Positions 12,201 to 24,379 of a stretch of DNA of 64,000 nt are shown in pieces. Position numbers and translations under genes: made by a program. The notes under the pieces were generated by a model. The model did not search any database. It had not been told where the DNA came from and saw only the letters and a list, made by a program, of their open reading frames with translations. Origin of the DNA: Bretschneidera sinensis (Eukaryota; Streptophyta; Magnoliopsida; Brassicales; Akaniaceae); contig CM043697.1 of assembly GCA_023935145.1 (NCBI GenBank), positions 44,040,501 to 44,104,500 of the forward strand, given 5' to 3'. Numbering within the stretch: the first letter of the stretch is position 1; each line of letters opens with the position of its first letter.

Positions 12201-15200
12201 AGAATAAGACTAGGAAACTCCCAGAGTCATGCAAAATGCATTCACATCGTAAATCAACGCACATTTTGTCCCTCATGCAATATGAAGAAAAGTACTTGAT
12301 CCTTAATATGCTATTATTGCTACAACTAGATGCCTTTACTGCTGTCAAATCCAGGGCATGCACACCGAGTTTGAATGCCAACACAATAAACAGTCCACGC
12401 ACAAAAACTAGCCAAATTTACCATAATAATGTAAAGAAAGAAGAGATTCTCACCAGTGTACTTCCCATTCCTCTCATAGTCATTTAAAAAATGAGAGACA
12501 ACTGTAGTTGGTATCACATATCCAATGTTTTCAGCCTCTTCAGATCTGTAAACCTAAAGGAATTCTCTCGTAAAAACATAATAGAAAAAAAATATTTAAG
12601 AGGGAAGGGTGGATTGCATAGAACAATTATTGTTCTTCAGAAAGTAAGATCAAGTTGGAAAGAATTATCAATTGACAAACTAAGAAAAAGATTTGACCTA
12701 ACAAGCACATTGCAATCTGTACAAGAAAGAGTATAAAATAATAAAGGTGGAAGAGGACTTCATATGCCAGATTTGGGCATATACTAAAAACAAAACAAAA
12801 AGAGACATGGAGCAAGTAAATACTGATAAATTAACTTTTTTATTGTTCATACTGATATATTAACTTTAACAGCGTGTCAGACAGCTTACCTGAAATGCTA
12901 CCCCAATGCACTCCCCCTGGTCGTTGAATGCAGGACCACCACTATTACCTAAAATCTAGCAAGTATAAGCAGTGGCTATCACAATGATATGGAATGATGC
13001 CTTCAATACTCCTTTTTTGAGAAAAATGTGTTTGCTATTGAAGCAGCTAGCTTCAAGCAATTTCCAAAAGGAGAATAGTAAATTGTAAAGTTTCTATGCA
13101 AAACTGTTCAAACATTTAATGTAAGTATCTACTAACCAGGATTTATTGCCGCATCAATTTGAATGCCCAACAAATCAGATGATCCATGAGCATATGATGT
13201 AACCTGATAATACAAAGTTTGTGAGGACACTACTATATATTTATATAACATACCGGCACAAACATATAGCTAAAAAAACCAAAATGATGACATATGCAGA
13301 ACAGAAATTGATTAAAGCAAATGATTTCGTTTTGGCGGGATGAATCAAACCTCTATACGGGACACAACTCCCTTTGTCACTGAGATTGTGTCTCCTCCGA
13401 AGGGATATCCTACAACAGTTACTGCATCCTGCAAATTAAGAACAGTTCAAAGGTTTGCCCAGAAAGATATTTACAACTTACGAATTGAGAATTCCCAAAC
13501 TATGATTTTGAGCACCTGTCACACTGAGAAAGGAATTTTATTTATTAAAGCTACTGAGCTACATAACCTGGGACCTGGGTCTAAGTTGTAAATTTCAACA
13601 AGGCTGTCTGTGATTTCAAGGAACTGTCATATTGAGGAGAAACTAAAGTAACTCTATCCAACAACATAATATTTGATGAGAAAATGAAAGGAACTGATGT
13701 AGGACAGATAGTTTAGAGGAAAAAAAATAGATTGAGACAAGAGAGAAATAGTAGAGAATCTGTAGAAATAAATATAATTAGACTGAGAAGAGCAAAGAAA
13801 GAATTAGACCGAAGAAAAGAAGACATAATAGGTAGAAGAGAAAACTAGAACAAGAAACATAGGGAAGAAAATATTCTCAACCTTAAATTTTATTATCAAT
13901 GTCTCTATCTAAAACCCTAGTAGAGTGCTCATAGATAAGCACCAAACATAATTTAAACAAGAAAGTAAATCAAATCTTAATAATTATTTAATTGCCTAAA
14001 TCTAAGTTTCCTAACATACTACTACTTGATCTCCATGAATATTGTAATTAAAAGATAATCCCAAAATAATATATATTTTTTTTCCTATTCTACATCATTC
14101 TCCCCCACTTACAAAAAACTAGACCTCGAGTTTTGAAGTGATGAAGGATCAAAATTGTTGAATGCTAGAGTTGTACGGTGAAAATTTGAAATTTTGTGTA
14201 CGTAGTCTCGATAGAACACAAGAATGATATTAAAACAAGTTCTTGAGATGCTTCCAACCAGTATGGAAGAACAAAATCAATATAAGGATTATCACACACA
14301 CATATCATGTCCTCATTTTTGTCTTGGGCGTGCTTGCAATCCGTGGTCTCAACTTGCTCGACGAAGACCTTCGACTTGCCTTTGGGCATCTCAATGCCAA
14401 TGATCTTGGATACTTTGTCTTCTTGGTTCTCAAGTTGGAGTTGAACATCATTAACTCATCCAGCTTTAATTGGTCTGGAATGGAACGGCTTTTGTGAGAA
14501 ACATGGGCGAGGTTTTCTAATTTCTTGGAAACCCTATCAAGTAGTAGTTCAATCTTGAGAAACACATCTTTGGACACAGTAAGAACCGTTGGCGAGTAAC
14601 ACTCGATCTCCAACTGACAACAATCGTCATAAATACCATACAAATTTGTTTTAGCCCAAAAAGCATCTCGACCAATGATATTGTATAAGGGCTTGAAAAT
14701 CAACATCAATTTGAGAGATAATAATTTTCTCAACAAACCCATATGGATAAAAAAACTTGATGCAACACAACCTCTATGACCGGGTAAAACACATCACGAA
14801 TGGGTGACAAAGGATCCGGGTTGGCTCAACTAAACCCATTACCCATAAACAAATGGCTACAATTTTCTTTCTTTTTTTTAAGAAATCAGAAACTATAGAA
14901 AGCAAAATAAATAATATATAAAAAAAACTATTTTTTGGCAGAACACTTTTCACTACACTCTAGAGTCACTATTCCTGCTACTGTAGCAACACTGTTTACA
15001 TTACTGTTAACAGTGTATGGGATCTATGTGATGTTGATAGTAGATAAGGATATATGGATATAGGACCTTTCGGCACTGATACCACTTGATATAAGACAGA
15101 TAGTTTAGAGAAAAGAAATAGATTGAGACAAAAGAGAAATAGTAGAGCATTTGTAGATATAAAGATAATTAGACTAAGAAGGGCAAAGAAAGAATCAAAC

Positions 15201-18200
15201 ATAAAGGAAGACGGCGGAATAGGTAGAAGAGAAAACTAGAACAAGAAATAGAGGGAAGAAAATATTTCAATTCTTAAACTTTATTATCAACGCCTCTACC
15301 TAAAACCCTAATAGAGTGCTCTTATATAGGCACCAAACATAATTCAAATAAGAAAGTAAATCAAATCATAATAAATATCTAATTGCTTAAATCTAAGTTT
15401 CCTAAAATACAATTGCTTGATCTCCAACAATATCGTAATTACAAGATAATCCCAAAATAATATATATTTTCTTTCCTATTCTGCATCAGGAACTCTATCA
15501 AACACCATAATATTTGTTTTGGATTTTGTTAGGTGGACGGTTAAAGCTTCTCACCATCTCAAATTGTATAAGACATTAAGATATGTATCAGATGGTCAAG
15601 TATACATTTCGTAACTTTAGAGCATCATGAAACACCCAATAATTGTTCAATGAATCCTTTGGCCCTTGATAGGAAATTCAACCAAAGTGAAAAACTTAAA
15701 ACAAGGCCTCATGGGAACTTCTTCAATTATTAATATTTTTTATAAGTCTTCAATTATTAATATTAATACCTTTGCATGTATAAAAACTTATTTCTTCAAA
15801 GTGATGTACCTCATGGGTGGACATTAACAACGTTATAGCCAAACAAGGCCATCACGAAATGCACAAAGAGTCAAGAGAAAAACTTTACACATATAAAACA
15901 CAAAATGACATTGTTACTCTAAGGAAAGGGACAATTTATACCTGAAGACGTGGCAAGCGTCCAAACTGGAGTGGTTCTGCTCCTTTCCAGAATTCCTCAC
16001 TTTCAACTGAAAGCAAAGCTATGTCACAATCAACACCTCTTGCTAAAACCTGTACATTATTCACCGAGACGAAAGTGAGTTGCAACATCTTATGGATGTC
16101 CATTAAGTACACTTAAACTGAAGAAGTTGAGCAGGCATTCATTACACTTCTAACTGTAATAAGATACTGCTAATGTGAAACAAAAAAACATATAAGCAAG
16201 GGTTGAACAACCGGACCACAGAAAATCTATCATTTCTGGAATTTGAACCCATTTTCCAAGAACCTACTGATACTCACTTTCATTACACACTAACACATCC
16301 ACTTGTCCAAATGCTATCAGAAGTGATGAGGATGGGAAAAGGGGGTGGGGGAGGGGGGAGGGGACATGAACCTATTCAAGTAGGATGGTCAACTGCACTT
16401 ATCTATATTAAGCAAATTGTCCTAGAGACAACGAGAACCATTAAAGATGTTGCAGAGAAACACACGAAAAAAAAAAAATCAATGTTGATCTTTCAGTTTG
16501 GACCAATACCTTAGCCACATATTTGGTATCATCTCCCCTTCTCTTCACTTTAACCTGCGTCCATATGATAACAAGAAAAAGAAGATCAATTGGACCAAAA
16601 AAACATATTGCAAGTAATCAAAACACAACTGAAAAATTATAAATAAGTAAAGAAAACCTCCCAGAAAATGTACTATGGCAAACGATTGGAATCACTAATC
16701 TATAGTTTCGTTGATAATCTATATCCTCATTCAATCACCCACACTTAAGGGTCCAGGTGACATTCTTTGACATTAGGCCCACATATGGTCATATGAGAGG
16801 TGCTGCAAAATTGGAACTTATCTGTATCTACCAATTCACATAAGGAAAGCAAATTAAATAATATTGTAACCATGACTCGTAATAAGGAAAAAGCAAGGGG
16901 TAAAGGGCTAAAATATAGATTAGCACAAACTCCTAATTTGAATTAAGAGAGTTGAATTCCACAAAACTTAGCTATAAAGATGTATTATAAGTTTTTGGAA
17001 CCATATAAGCAATGATATATCCATCGGAAAATAACCCCTGATACTTACAAAGCCTATATGTGCACGTAATGACAATCTCAAATCGGTAGTTTCCAACACA
17101 GAGAAGTCCAGGAATAACAAATTGTGCACAACAAGTCTTATTAGTATCAAATATCCACCAAGCATTGGACAGCTTTGTAGCATACCTGTGTATCATGTTC
17201 GACACAATGCGCATTTGTCAAAAGCTTCCCATCCCCAATCATAAAAGCACTGCATAAGGAAAAGATATAAATAAATAAAAGTTTACCTTATAAGACCTAA
17301 TGTATCAGATTAGATAGATAGCAAATAGAACACAGAGTTGAATCAAGACACTAGCGAAAAGGAAAAAGAAAAAAGGTTCAACCTCATTTTCTCTTTCAAA
17401 GCCTTCTACATGATTAATAGCAAACAAGTGAGACTTTTAAAACTTGCCTTCCGGTGCTGGTATATTGTCTTTGTTTTTGCCAAGGAAGGGAGTAGTCAGG
17501 CGCAGTGTGGGTACAGTAAACCTAGACCAAAAAAGAGAACAAAAGTATTAATAAAAAATAGCTTTTAAATTAAAAAAAAGATTAAACTATTGAGAAATGA
17601 AAAGTAGGATTAATATCAATCAATTCGCATTGATAACAAATTTGTTGAAAAATAAAATAAAACAAAGGGTAATCTGCATAAACAGGAGTCCGCATAGCAT
17701 TTTCTTGCTGCCTCAAGAATATGTTTGACACCCTTGCCCCAAAGACACATTTTTCAACTGATATAAATATCTTAAGAAGTTGTTAAGCAACAGCACTCTG
17801 TCCAGTAAGTGAAGACCCTGGAAACTTTGTATGGCACTTTAGACCAAAATGTGCAATGTTGCCTACCCTAGACCATCCACTGACCTGAAACTAGCATTGA
17901 TTGAATTAGTCTGATATCCAATTGATCAGATGTCATGATCTACTCGGGCCTATATACAGCAAATACTCAGGGAAATAGTATACTTAACAAAAGACTCCTC
18001 AAATCAGGTAGCTATGGCGTAGATAACAATTTAGCGGAGGTAAAACTGGAAACGATAGGAAGCCAGTCATGCACAAAAACCTCTATGAACGCTAAATATA
18101 TAGAGAAATTTGACATACACCCAATCCATTGTTATATAGCAGACTGCACAAATTGAAACATGCAATAAAGAGAAAAAAACTTTTACCTTCACTACAGCAT

Positions 18201-20474
18201 TAAGAAACGCTGCATCTTGAAGATTCCCTGGATCAACCTGAAAATTGAAACACCTCATAACAATAAAGGAGTTGGGAAAACAGAAAAAGTAAAAAGTAAA
18301 GTAATTTTATACACAGGCACTAATCATGATTAAAGTTGGAAAACACAGCAAAAATACAGGTTTCTGGATAAGCAAATAAGATACAATTCATGTGATGATT
18401 GTTTGGACTACGACTGGCTGGCAAACTGGGTTCAGGCAATGCAAAGCCCTTTGGCAAAAGCTGAAGCTTCCTACTTCAAAGAAGTAGCTAACTTTTTTTT
18501 TTTTGATAAGTAAAGAAGTAGCTAACTAATATATGAATCTAGTCAAACTCACTTCAAACAACCTCATTATTTAAAATAATTAAATTTAACACAAAACTGA
18601 ATTCTCAAGAGTATACCTGCTGCTCCTTCAGATCAAGCTGAAACTCCTTTTTGTCTTTTCTTTGCATGCCAAATGATTTAAAAGCTGTTGATTGAGAACG
18701 TCCGGTGTCCCGTCTACCACTTCCATCAGCATATAAATTGGACCTTTCCTCTTTCGATCTTCCTGGAACCTTCTTCAGGGAAGAGGAATCTTTCTGATTT
18801 TACCCCCCAATAAAAAATATTACTATTAAATTGGATCAGGCTGTTAAACATGCAAGCTGGCCACCGTCCTATAACAACTAATATGGAATGAATATAGCAA
18901 TAGTAATACAGAGGTTTCATATAACAAGACTTTTGAGGGAAATGAATGATTACTAGCAATCTCTTCACAAATGTTTAACACGTGCATATCAATTAATAAA
19001 ATGTTAGAGAGAGAGTGAGAGAATATAACGTCTACTAGATGGATAATAGAATGTGAAAACTGATAAATCGGTGCAACCTATAACATCTACGAGACGGATC
19101 ATGCTTGCTATCTGATACTTGTCTCGTACAAAAATTGTCCAAAACTGATTTTACAAGCATTAGAGATAGCAACCTATAAAGCATAGCTCCATCTGTGTTC
19201 CACTCGCCATGGTTAGTTTATATGATCTTATGTTAGAGCAGTTTGATGCGAAAACCGCTTTCAACAACCTTGAGCTTTGGACAATTTTCTTGAAATGTAC
19301 AAGCTCATGGCACCCATAGCATCGAACATGCTTAGCCTTAGATTTACACTGAGACTTTCCATGCTTACTGAGATTTCTATTCTTTTGCCTTCCCCTTACA
19401 ACCAGTCCTTCTCCATGGTCATAATTCTGATCTGCCAACACCTTTTCCAACTCTTGAGAATTCAAGGACGCCTTGACATCCTCCATAGAGATAGAATCTC
19501 TACCATAGAGCATTGTATTGACAAAATGATCATATGAGCGGGGCAGTGAACACAAAAGAATGATTACTTGGTCTTCATCATCTATTCTCACATCGATAAT
19601 GACTTTATTGAAATCATCAAGGTGATCTTTGATAGACAAACCTTTCGCTCATACGAAGAGTGTACAACCATTGTTTTAAATACAGATGGTTGATGTGCGA
19701 TTTGGTCATGTAAAGGACTCGAGTTTCAACTACAATTTTGGAGCTGAATCCTCCTCTGCAACCTCTCTTAGGAATTCATTTGAGAGTGACAATTGAACTG
19801 CGCTCAATGCACAATCCATCAAGTCATCCTTTTCAGCATCCATCAAAGATTCTGGTAACTTTTCTTTTCCCTCTAGAGCTTGCCCTTGTTGAACAAGCAT
19901 GACGCACATCTTTAACCGCCATAGGATAAAATCGTTGCATCCATCAAATTTCTCGATTTCATACTTCACATCCGTCAAAGATTCCGGAAACTTTTACTTT
20001 CCCTCTAGAGCTTTCCAAAGCCCTTGTTGAACAAGTATGGCGCGCATCTTTAACCACCATAGGCCAAAATCGTTGCCTCCATCAAATTTCTCAATTTCAT
20101 ACTTTGCCCCCGAACTCATCGTGAGCAAATCAACACGATTAACTAATTGACTCAAAGAACAACCACACTCAACCTTAGCAATGATACAAGTTTGCTCGCG
20201 CCATTGATTAATAAGTTACAAATCTATAAATCAATGGAGAAACATAAGCAAAAGAGAGACAAGTTTTAAGTGGTTAGGCTATTAAAGCCTACATCCACAG
20301 ACACGTTCAACGAAGAAATTTCACTATATACAAGAAATTACAATTGTTGTCTAAAGCACTCGAAACCCAAACCCCAATTGCACTCGAACTCACTTTGTTT
20401 GAGAATAAGAGCCATACTATCTTTTGTATTATTTTTTCCAGCCCGTTCTCTCACTCTGCTCAAATCTCACCAAA

Positions 20475-20519
<45 letters not shown>

Positions 20520-20990
20520 TCGGGCATGAACAAACTTTCCATGCATTTTAAATGCACCGGCCATTTCCTATCTTTATTTTCAATGGCCACCTTTATTTAA
20601 GGATATTGCCCCCTTTTAGTCCAAAATGAATAACATGTCCAATAATCACACTCTTAATGATGGAATTTTATCTCAAAAAATCAAAGGCTTTAAGTGAAAA
20701 TCAAAGCCAAAAAAAATGGTCAAATCAAAACAGCGTAGTTAAAAAGTGAAAATTACTACTATAACTAAGAAGCAAGAGAGATTGCAAGGGTTTACCTCAG
20801 AGTTGGAATTACGAGGGGAAGGTGATGAGCCTCTCTTCAAAGTTCTTCTCTTATGGTTAGTAGCTTCAGGTGTGAATAGTCCCAAGGAGCCGTGTGACGT
20901 GGCGAAAGGACGTTGGGAGGAAACGGAGTAACGGAATTTAACGGTGGAGTTGAGGACGGAGAAGCAGCAGTTGGCGACTGCTACGGCCAT
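5348..20990 (-). CDS. DEGP2: DEGP2, chloroplast protease Do-like 2 (21 exons, 628 aa)
   Basis: ATP-independent serine protease of the Deg/HtrA family, known as a plastid enzyme at the stromal side of thylakoids. Exons, high to low: 20990-20796, 18793-18617, 18237-18187, 17521-17448, 17249-17186, 16554-16510, 16049-15942, 13428-13351, 13203-13137, 12948-12890, 12553-12454, 11744-11665, 10600-10544, 9733-9630, 8940-8853, 8367-8282, 8180-8156, 8039-7968, 7651-7601, 5729-5669, 5592-5348. All phases agree and the total is 1887 nt. The catalytic triad is complete: H180 in [10 protein letters not shown]211 in CDIALL, S289 in GNSGGP. Two PDZ-like regions follow at roughly 340-440 and 450-550; the protein ends [10 protein letters not shown]. 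The start at [13 protein letters not shown] gives a Ser/Arg-rich, acid-poor plastid transit-like N-terminus; an upstream in-frame Met is less likely. Intron 4 has a GC donor. Introns 1, 7 and 19 carry transposons. Confidence 0.95.
5905..6033. repeat. Three tandem copies of a 43-bp unit (DEGP2 intron 19)
   Basis: The unit starting GAATTTGTAAAAGTCC begins at 5905, 5948 and 5991. The first two are identical as read, and the third has one change (TTTTATATG for TTTTACATG). It is intronic. Confidence 0.9.
6307..7210. mobile_element. Mutator-like MITE, 904 bp, 9-bp TSD, in DEGP2 intron 19
   Basis: Long terminal inverted repeats of about 170 bp. The left end starts GGGTAAATTACACTGCACTA and the reverse complement of the right end starts GGGCAAATTACACTGCACTA; they continue to match well to about 6475. 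The element is flanked by a perfect 9-bp direct repeat, TAAAATATT, at 6298-6306 and 7211-7219. Long TIRs plus a 9-bp TSD are typical of Mutator superfamily elements. The interior is AT-rich with no transposase, so the element is non-autonomous. Confidence 0.88.
9242..9279. repeat. T17 then G21 homopolymer pair (DEGP2 intron 14)
   Basis: A run of T at 9242-9258 passes directly into a run of G at 9259-9279. It is low-complexity intronic sequence, and the exact lengths may be unreliable. The open frames across it (poly-Phe and poly-Gly) are not genes. Confidence 0.9.
13695..15488 (-). mobile_element. Non-autonomous LTR retrotransposon in DEGP2 intron 7
   Basis: Two direct repeats of about 402 bp, 13695-14097 and 15087-15488, begin TGAT and end ATCA. 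They are flanked by a 5-bp TSD, GGAAC, at 13690-13694 and 15489-15493. Orientation is minus: after the right LTR the minus strand reads AGTGGTATCAGTGCC (15072-15086), a primer-binding site matching initiator Met-tRNA. A purine tract (AAGTGGGGGAGAA on the minus strand, about 14098-14110) abuts the left LTR. The 989-bp interior holds only a 145-residue minus-strand frame (14305-14742) that I do not recognise, and no RT or integrase. It needs proteins from another element. Confidence 0.9.
19160..20100 (-). pseudogene. Copia gag remnant in DEGP2 intron 1, with in-frame duplication
   Basis: The minus strand reads a copia-type gag: a start like [14 protein letters not shown] near 20120-20080, [15 protein letters not shown] near 19940, then a UBN2-like body ([16 protein letters not shown] near 19550) and a damaged zinc knuckle ([10 protein letters not shown] near 19320). 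The N-terminal segment is present twice with a 132-bp (44-codon) period: CATCAAAGAT near 19841 and CGTCAAAGAT near 19973. A frameshift near 19660 and a stop near 19995 break it. It lies in the same orientation as DEGP2. No RT or integrase follows. Confidence 0.85.
20478..20517. repeat. TA microsatellite (DEGP2 intron 1)
   Basis: About 20 TA units with no coding meaning. It lies at the edge of the copia-derived sequence. Confidence 0.95.
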
Positions 20991-21060
20991 GATATCAAGC
21001 ACTGCAGCGACTAAAAACAGAGAAGCAAAGATGAACATATATATATATTTATGTGTCAGT
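20991..21060 (-). promoter_or_regulatory. Probable core promoter of DEGP2
   Basis: On the minus strand a TATA-like run (ATAAATATATATATATG, about 21036-21052) lies about 45-60 bases upstream of the chosen ATG, implying a very short leader. The sequence supports only position and composition. Confidence 0.3.
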
Positions 21061-21994
21061 TTTCCTTATCCTCTGCTTCGTGAAATATTATTATTGGATT
21101 AGGTCACTGATTTTGGCGCATCCATTCCTTTTTTTTTTTTTTTTTTACCAATGAAAAAAAAATGTAACAGCAATGTACTTTATATTATTCATCCAGAAAA
21201 GATACCTCAGGGTCAGGGTATCCCTTGGAGATTGGGATGGACTTGTTGTTTTATGTTTGGGCTTGAGTTGGGTAACTGGCCGAAGCCCAGTCAATAGGAA
21301 AGGTGTAACTGTACAACTCGACAAGTTCTATGGCACCCTATCTTAAGCTAGATGTTTTTAATTTGTCTTTGGATTTCGTAAGGCGAGACAGCCTTTAGAT
21401 AATGGATCGATAACTATTACAAAATTACTTTTCACCAAAAAATAAATAAAAAATATCACTCGTATCTTTTTTTTTCAATAAACAGTAATATACATTCAAA
21501 CACCATTTATCTTTTTATTAAAAGACATTTTTTTTCTTATTATTCAAAGAATCAAAGGTTAGGATTCATCTACATTTTCTCATGGCTTAAAAAATTGATT
21601 AAAATATTCTTTTATAAATTTTCTTCAACTTAGGTAAAATTTGACCAAAATGTTTATATATATACACGCATGCACGTATAAATAAAGTCCACTGCTGTTT
21701 GATTAGTAGCATGGTAAAAATAAACATTGAGTTATTTTATGCTCTAGATTTTTTTTTATATATAATTATTATAACCAATTAAAACATTACGTTATTCCCT
21801 TTTATTTTAGAAAATTTTACAAACTCTTATATAGCAAATTTCAACATGTTTGGTAGTGAGAGATCAAATGCCTAATATGTAAGTCTGTTAAAAAAAATTA
21901 GTATAAGTTATTACATAGCAACAAAGTTATTAATAAAATATATATAGCATTTTCCAAATGTTTTTGTACTGAAGAAAGTTTATAAAACTTATTT
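21061..21994. other. AT-rich intergenic DNA
   Basis: Upstream region of DEGP2. It holds T-rich runs and short microsatellite-like stretches but no recognisable gene or RNA. Confidence 0.5.
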
Positions 21995-22137
21995 GGGTTA
22001 AGTGCAAATTTAATTCTTCAACTTAGAGGGTGGGTGTAGACAACAACTAAGTTTAAGGATTAAATTGAAATTTTTTTTATTTAGGGATCAAACTGTAATC
22101 ACTCGTTAAGGTCAAAGATCAAATTTACACTTAACCC
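21995..22137. mobile_element. Small TIR element (MITE), 143 bp
   Basis: The left end reads GGGTTAAGTGCAAATTTAAT. The reverse complement of the right end reads GGGTTAAGTGTAAATTTGAT. A possible 9-bp duplication (AACTTATTT left, AAAATATTT right) has mismatches and is only suggestive. Confidence 0.7.
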
Positions 22138-23634
22138 AAAATATTTACCGTGTGTTTGATTGCATGAAATTTGAATTGATTTAGAATTTTAATTCCATGT
22201 AATTATAAATCTATAGAATTAGAATTTCAATTATATTGTTTAGATCCACTTTAAAATTAAAACTAAATTATATAAAAAATCACGTGATTTGACTAAGTTT
22301 TATAATAATTCTGAGATTTATTTTGTATCATACCGTGTGATTTACTCTATTAACTCTATCTTCAAACTCCAAGACCAATTTTTTCTGACCATTTTCTTTA
22401 TCTTCTCTCTTCGTGCGAAAAGAGAGAGAAAGGAAAAACCTGTGAAGCGAGAAAATTTTATCTCGTTTTCATGAAAAGCAAACACAATTTATCTCATTTC
22501 ATACCGTTGAAATCAAAAGGAAAACAAAAACCCTTTTTTCTGGCCTCAAATACTTTTTTGTAAATCAATAATTTCACTCATAGAGACCCCAAATTATTAA
22601 GGAAATCACAAAGAAAATAAAGGGAAAATTCATCTACTCTTGCTCGATTTTCAAAGAGTGAGTGATATAAAGATTATTGATTGGACGATGACACAGAGAG
22701 TGTCAGTGAGGCAGTCCAATGATTGGGCCTCGGCTCACGGATCGTTGAAAAAGACGAGGGAATTCCTCGAGGAAGATTACCAGAGAGAGCTTGAGATGGA
22801 GAGGGAAGTCCTTTAGAAGAGAGGAGAGGGCAAGGTCGAGGAGGGAGGGATTGGGTACAGTGAGGTCCATTTGTCCCAGCATGCACGGTTGTGCTTGAAG
22901 TCATCGATCAAGACATCCCAGTCTTGGGGGGAAAATGGTTTCAGAGGTGGCTTATCGGTCATGCTTCTGTTTCTTAGCTTAAAAACTAGGCATCAAGAGT
23001 TGAACATGGTGGATATGAAAAGGAGGGTTTTCAATGGGGAAAATTCAAAATACATCATCAGAATGATTTGAGAAAGAAAATGATGTCGATATCATGAACC
23101 AGTAAGGTACCTAGCAGTAAAGCAGTAGCATTTTCGGTTAACAAGCATCACCGTTATTTCTTTTTTTCTTCTATTTTTCCTTCAATTATCTTGTCTAGCA
23201 CCGAACACATGTTTAACAATTGGATAACATAAAGGAAAGAATTTTTCTATCCTCTAGTGACGCTAGTTGTGCTTCCTAAGCATTCAGAGAGAATTTTTTT
23301 TCTTCTGAAATTTTCACAAATCTGAAATTTTTTGCCCCAAATACCCATCTTTGAACCTTAGATCGAGAGACCCATCTCGTCCTCACAAATTCTGGCGTTG
23401 CAACTGTGAGCTGGTGGAGATGCAAGCATGAGACAGACCGAAGAGAGGTGATAGTGGTGATTGGTGAGGACTTATTTGAACATTAAGGGAGACGAGAGAC
23501 TGAGATTAAAGATCATTAAAGTGAGATGAGATCAAAGAATGTGAGATTAGAGATAGGCTTTCTTTGAGTTTGAAGACAGAGTTAACATGCGTCAATCCAC
23601 TATGAACCATGGTGTCAACAATAAAGTTTAGTAT

Positions 23635-24339
23635 TGATATGGCCCAAAATACTCCAGCCCAAGTAAACTTCAGGACCAGTATACTCCTCGGCCCAATGGA
23701 CACTGGCTCAAGTGAGCTCCAGACCCAACAGGATACTCCAACCCGAATAAACTCCAGGCCCAGCAAACTCCCCTGCCCAATGGATACTCCGACCCAATGA
23801 TCGGCCCAGTAAACTCTCCAGCCCTGCAAAATCTCTAGACCCATGAAGGATGGCCCAGCAAACCTACGCCTGGACCTCCCCTACTGCACGTCGTTCTACA
23901 ACCACTCTACGCCAACCTATAACACAGCCGTCTGCACACGCAGCCCTACCGCCACCCTACTGCAACCGCCCTGCAGCCACCCTATGGAACGCCACCCTAC
24001 AGCCACCCTACACTACGCCTTCTCCCGAGCTTGTAATCAATGACTTCTTATAGGCGGATGGCTATAAATAAGCCCAGGTATGGACTTCACTGATTCATTC
24101 AGACACACCTTCACTTACACTCCAATTGCTTAAGCCCTCGGTCCTTTTTGAGCCATCGGCTTCTCCTTTAAAGCCCTTGTTAACTTAAGCTTTGGAGCGT
24201 CGTCAGAGGTCTCCCCCTCTCCTCCTTCCGAGGGCCTTTAGTTCACCCCTGTTACTTGTGCAGGGTCCAGGCCATATCAGCACCCGAGCCACGTCAGCTC
24301 TCAGGCCACGTCAGCACCAACTGTTTTTTGGCATCAACA
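23635..24339 (+). repeat. Element A 5' LTR
   Basis: 705 bp, starting TGATATGGCCC and ending GGCATCAACA. The first 200 bp are imperfect short repeats built on CCCAGTAAACTCC. A TATA box (TATAAATA, 24063-24070) within GGCTATAAATAAG is the likely transcription signal; the same box is kept in all four gypsy LTRs of the window. It is longer than the 3' copy because of indels in the short-repeat part and near 24144. Confidence 0.93.
24063..24070 (+). promoter_or_regulatory. LTR TATA box, element A
   Basis: TATAAATA about 275 bases before the LTR end. It is conserved at 34994-35001, 37905-37912 and 48601-48608 in the other gypsy LTRs. Confidence 0.7.
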
Positions 24340-24360
24340 GATTAGCGCCATCTATGGGAA
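24340..24360 (+). other. Element A primer-binding site (damaged)
   Basis: Reads GATTAGCGCCATCTATGGGA directly after the LTR. Element B has GATTGGCGCCGTCCGTGGGA at the same place. TGGCGCCGT matches the 3' end expected for plant tRNA-Asp; A has G-to-A changes in it. Confidence 0.65.
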
Positions 24361-24379
24361 ACCACAATGTCTTGCTATA

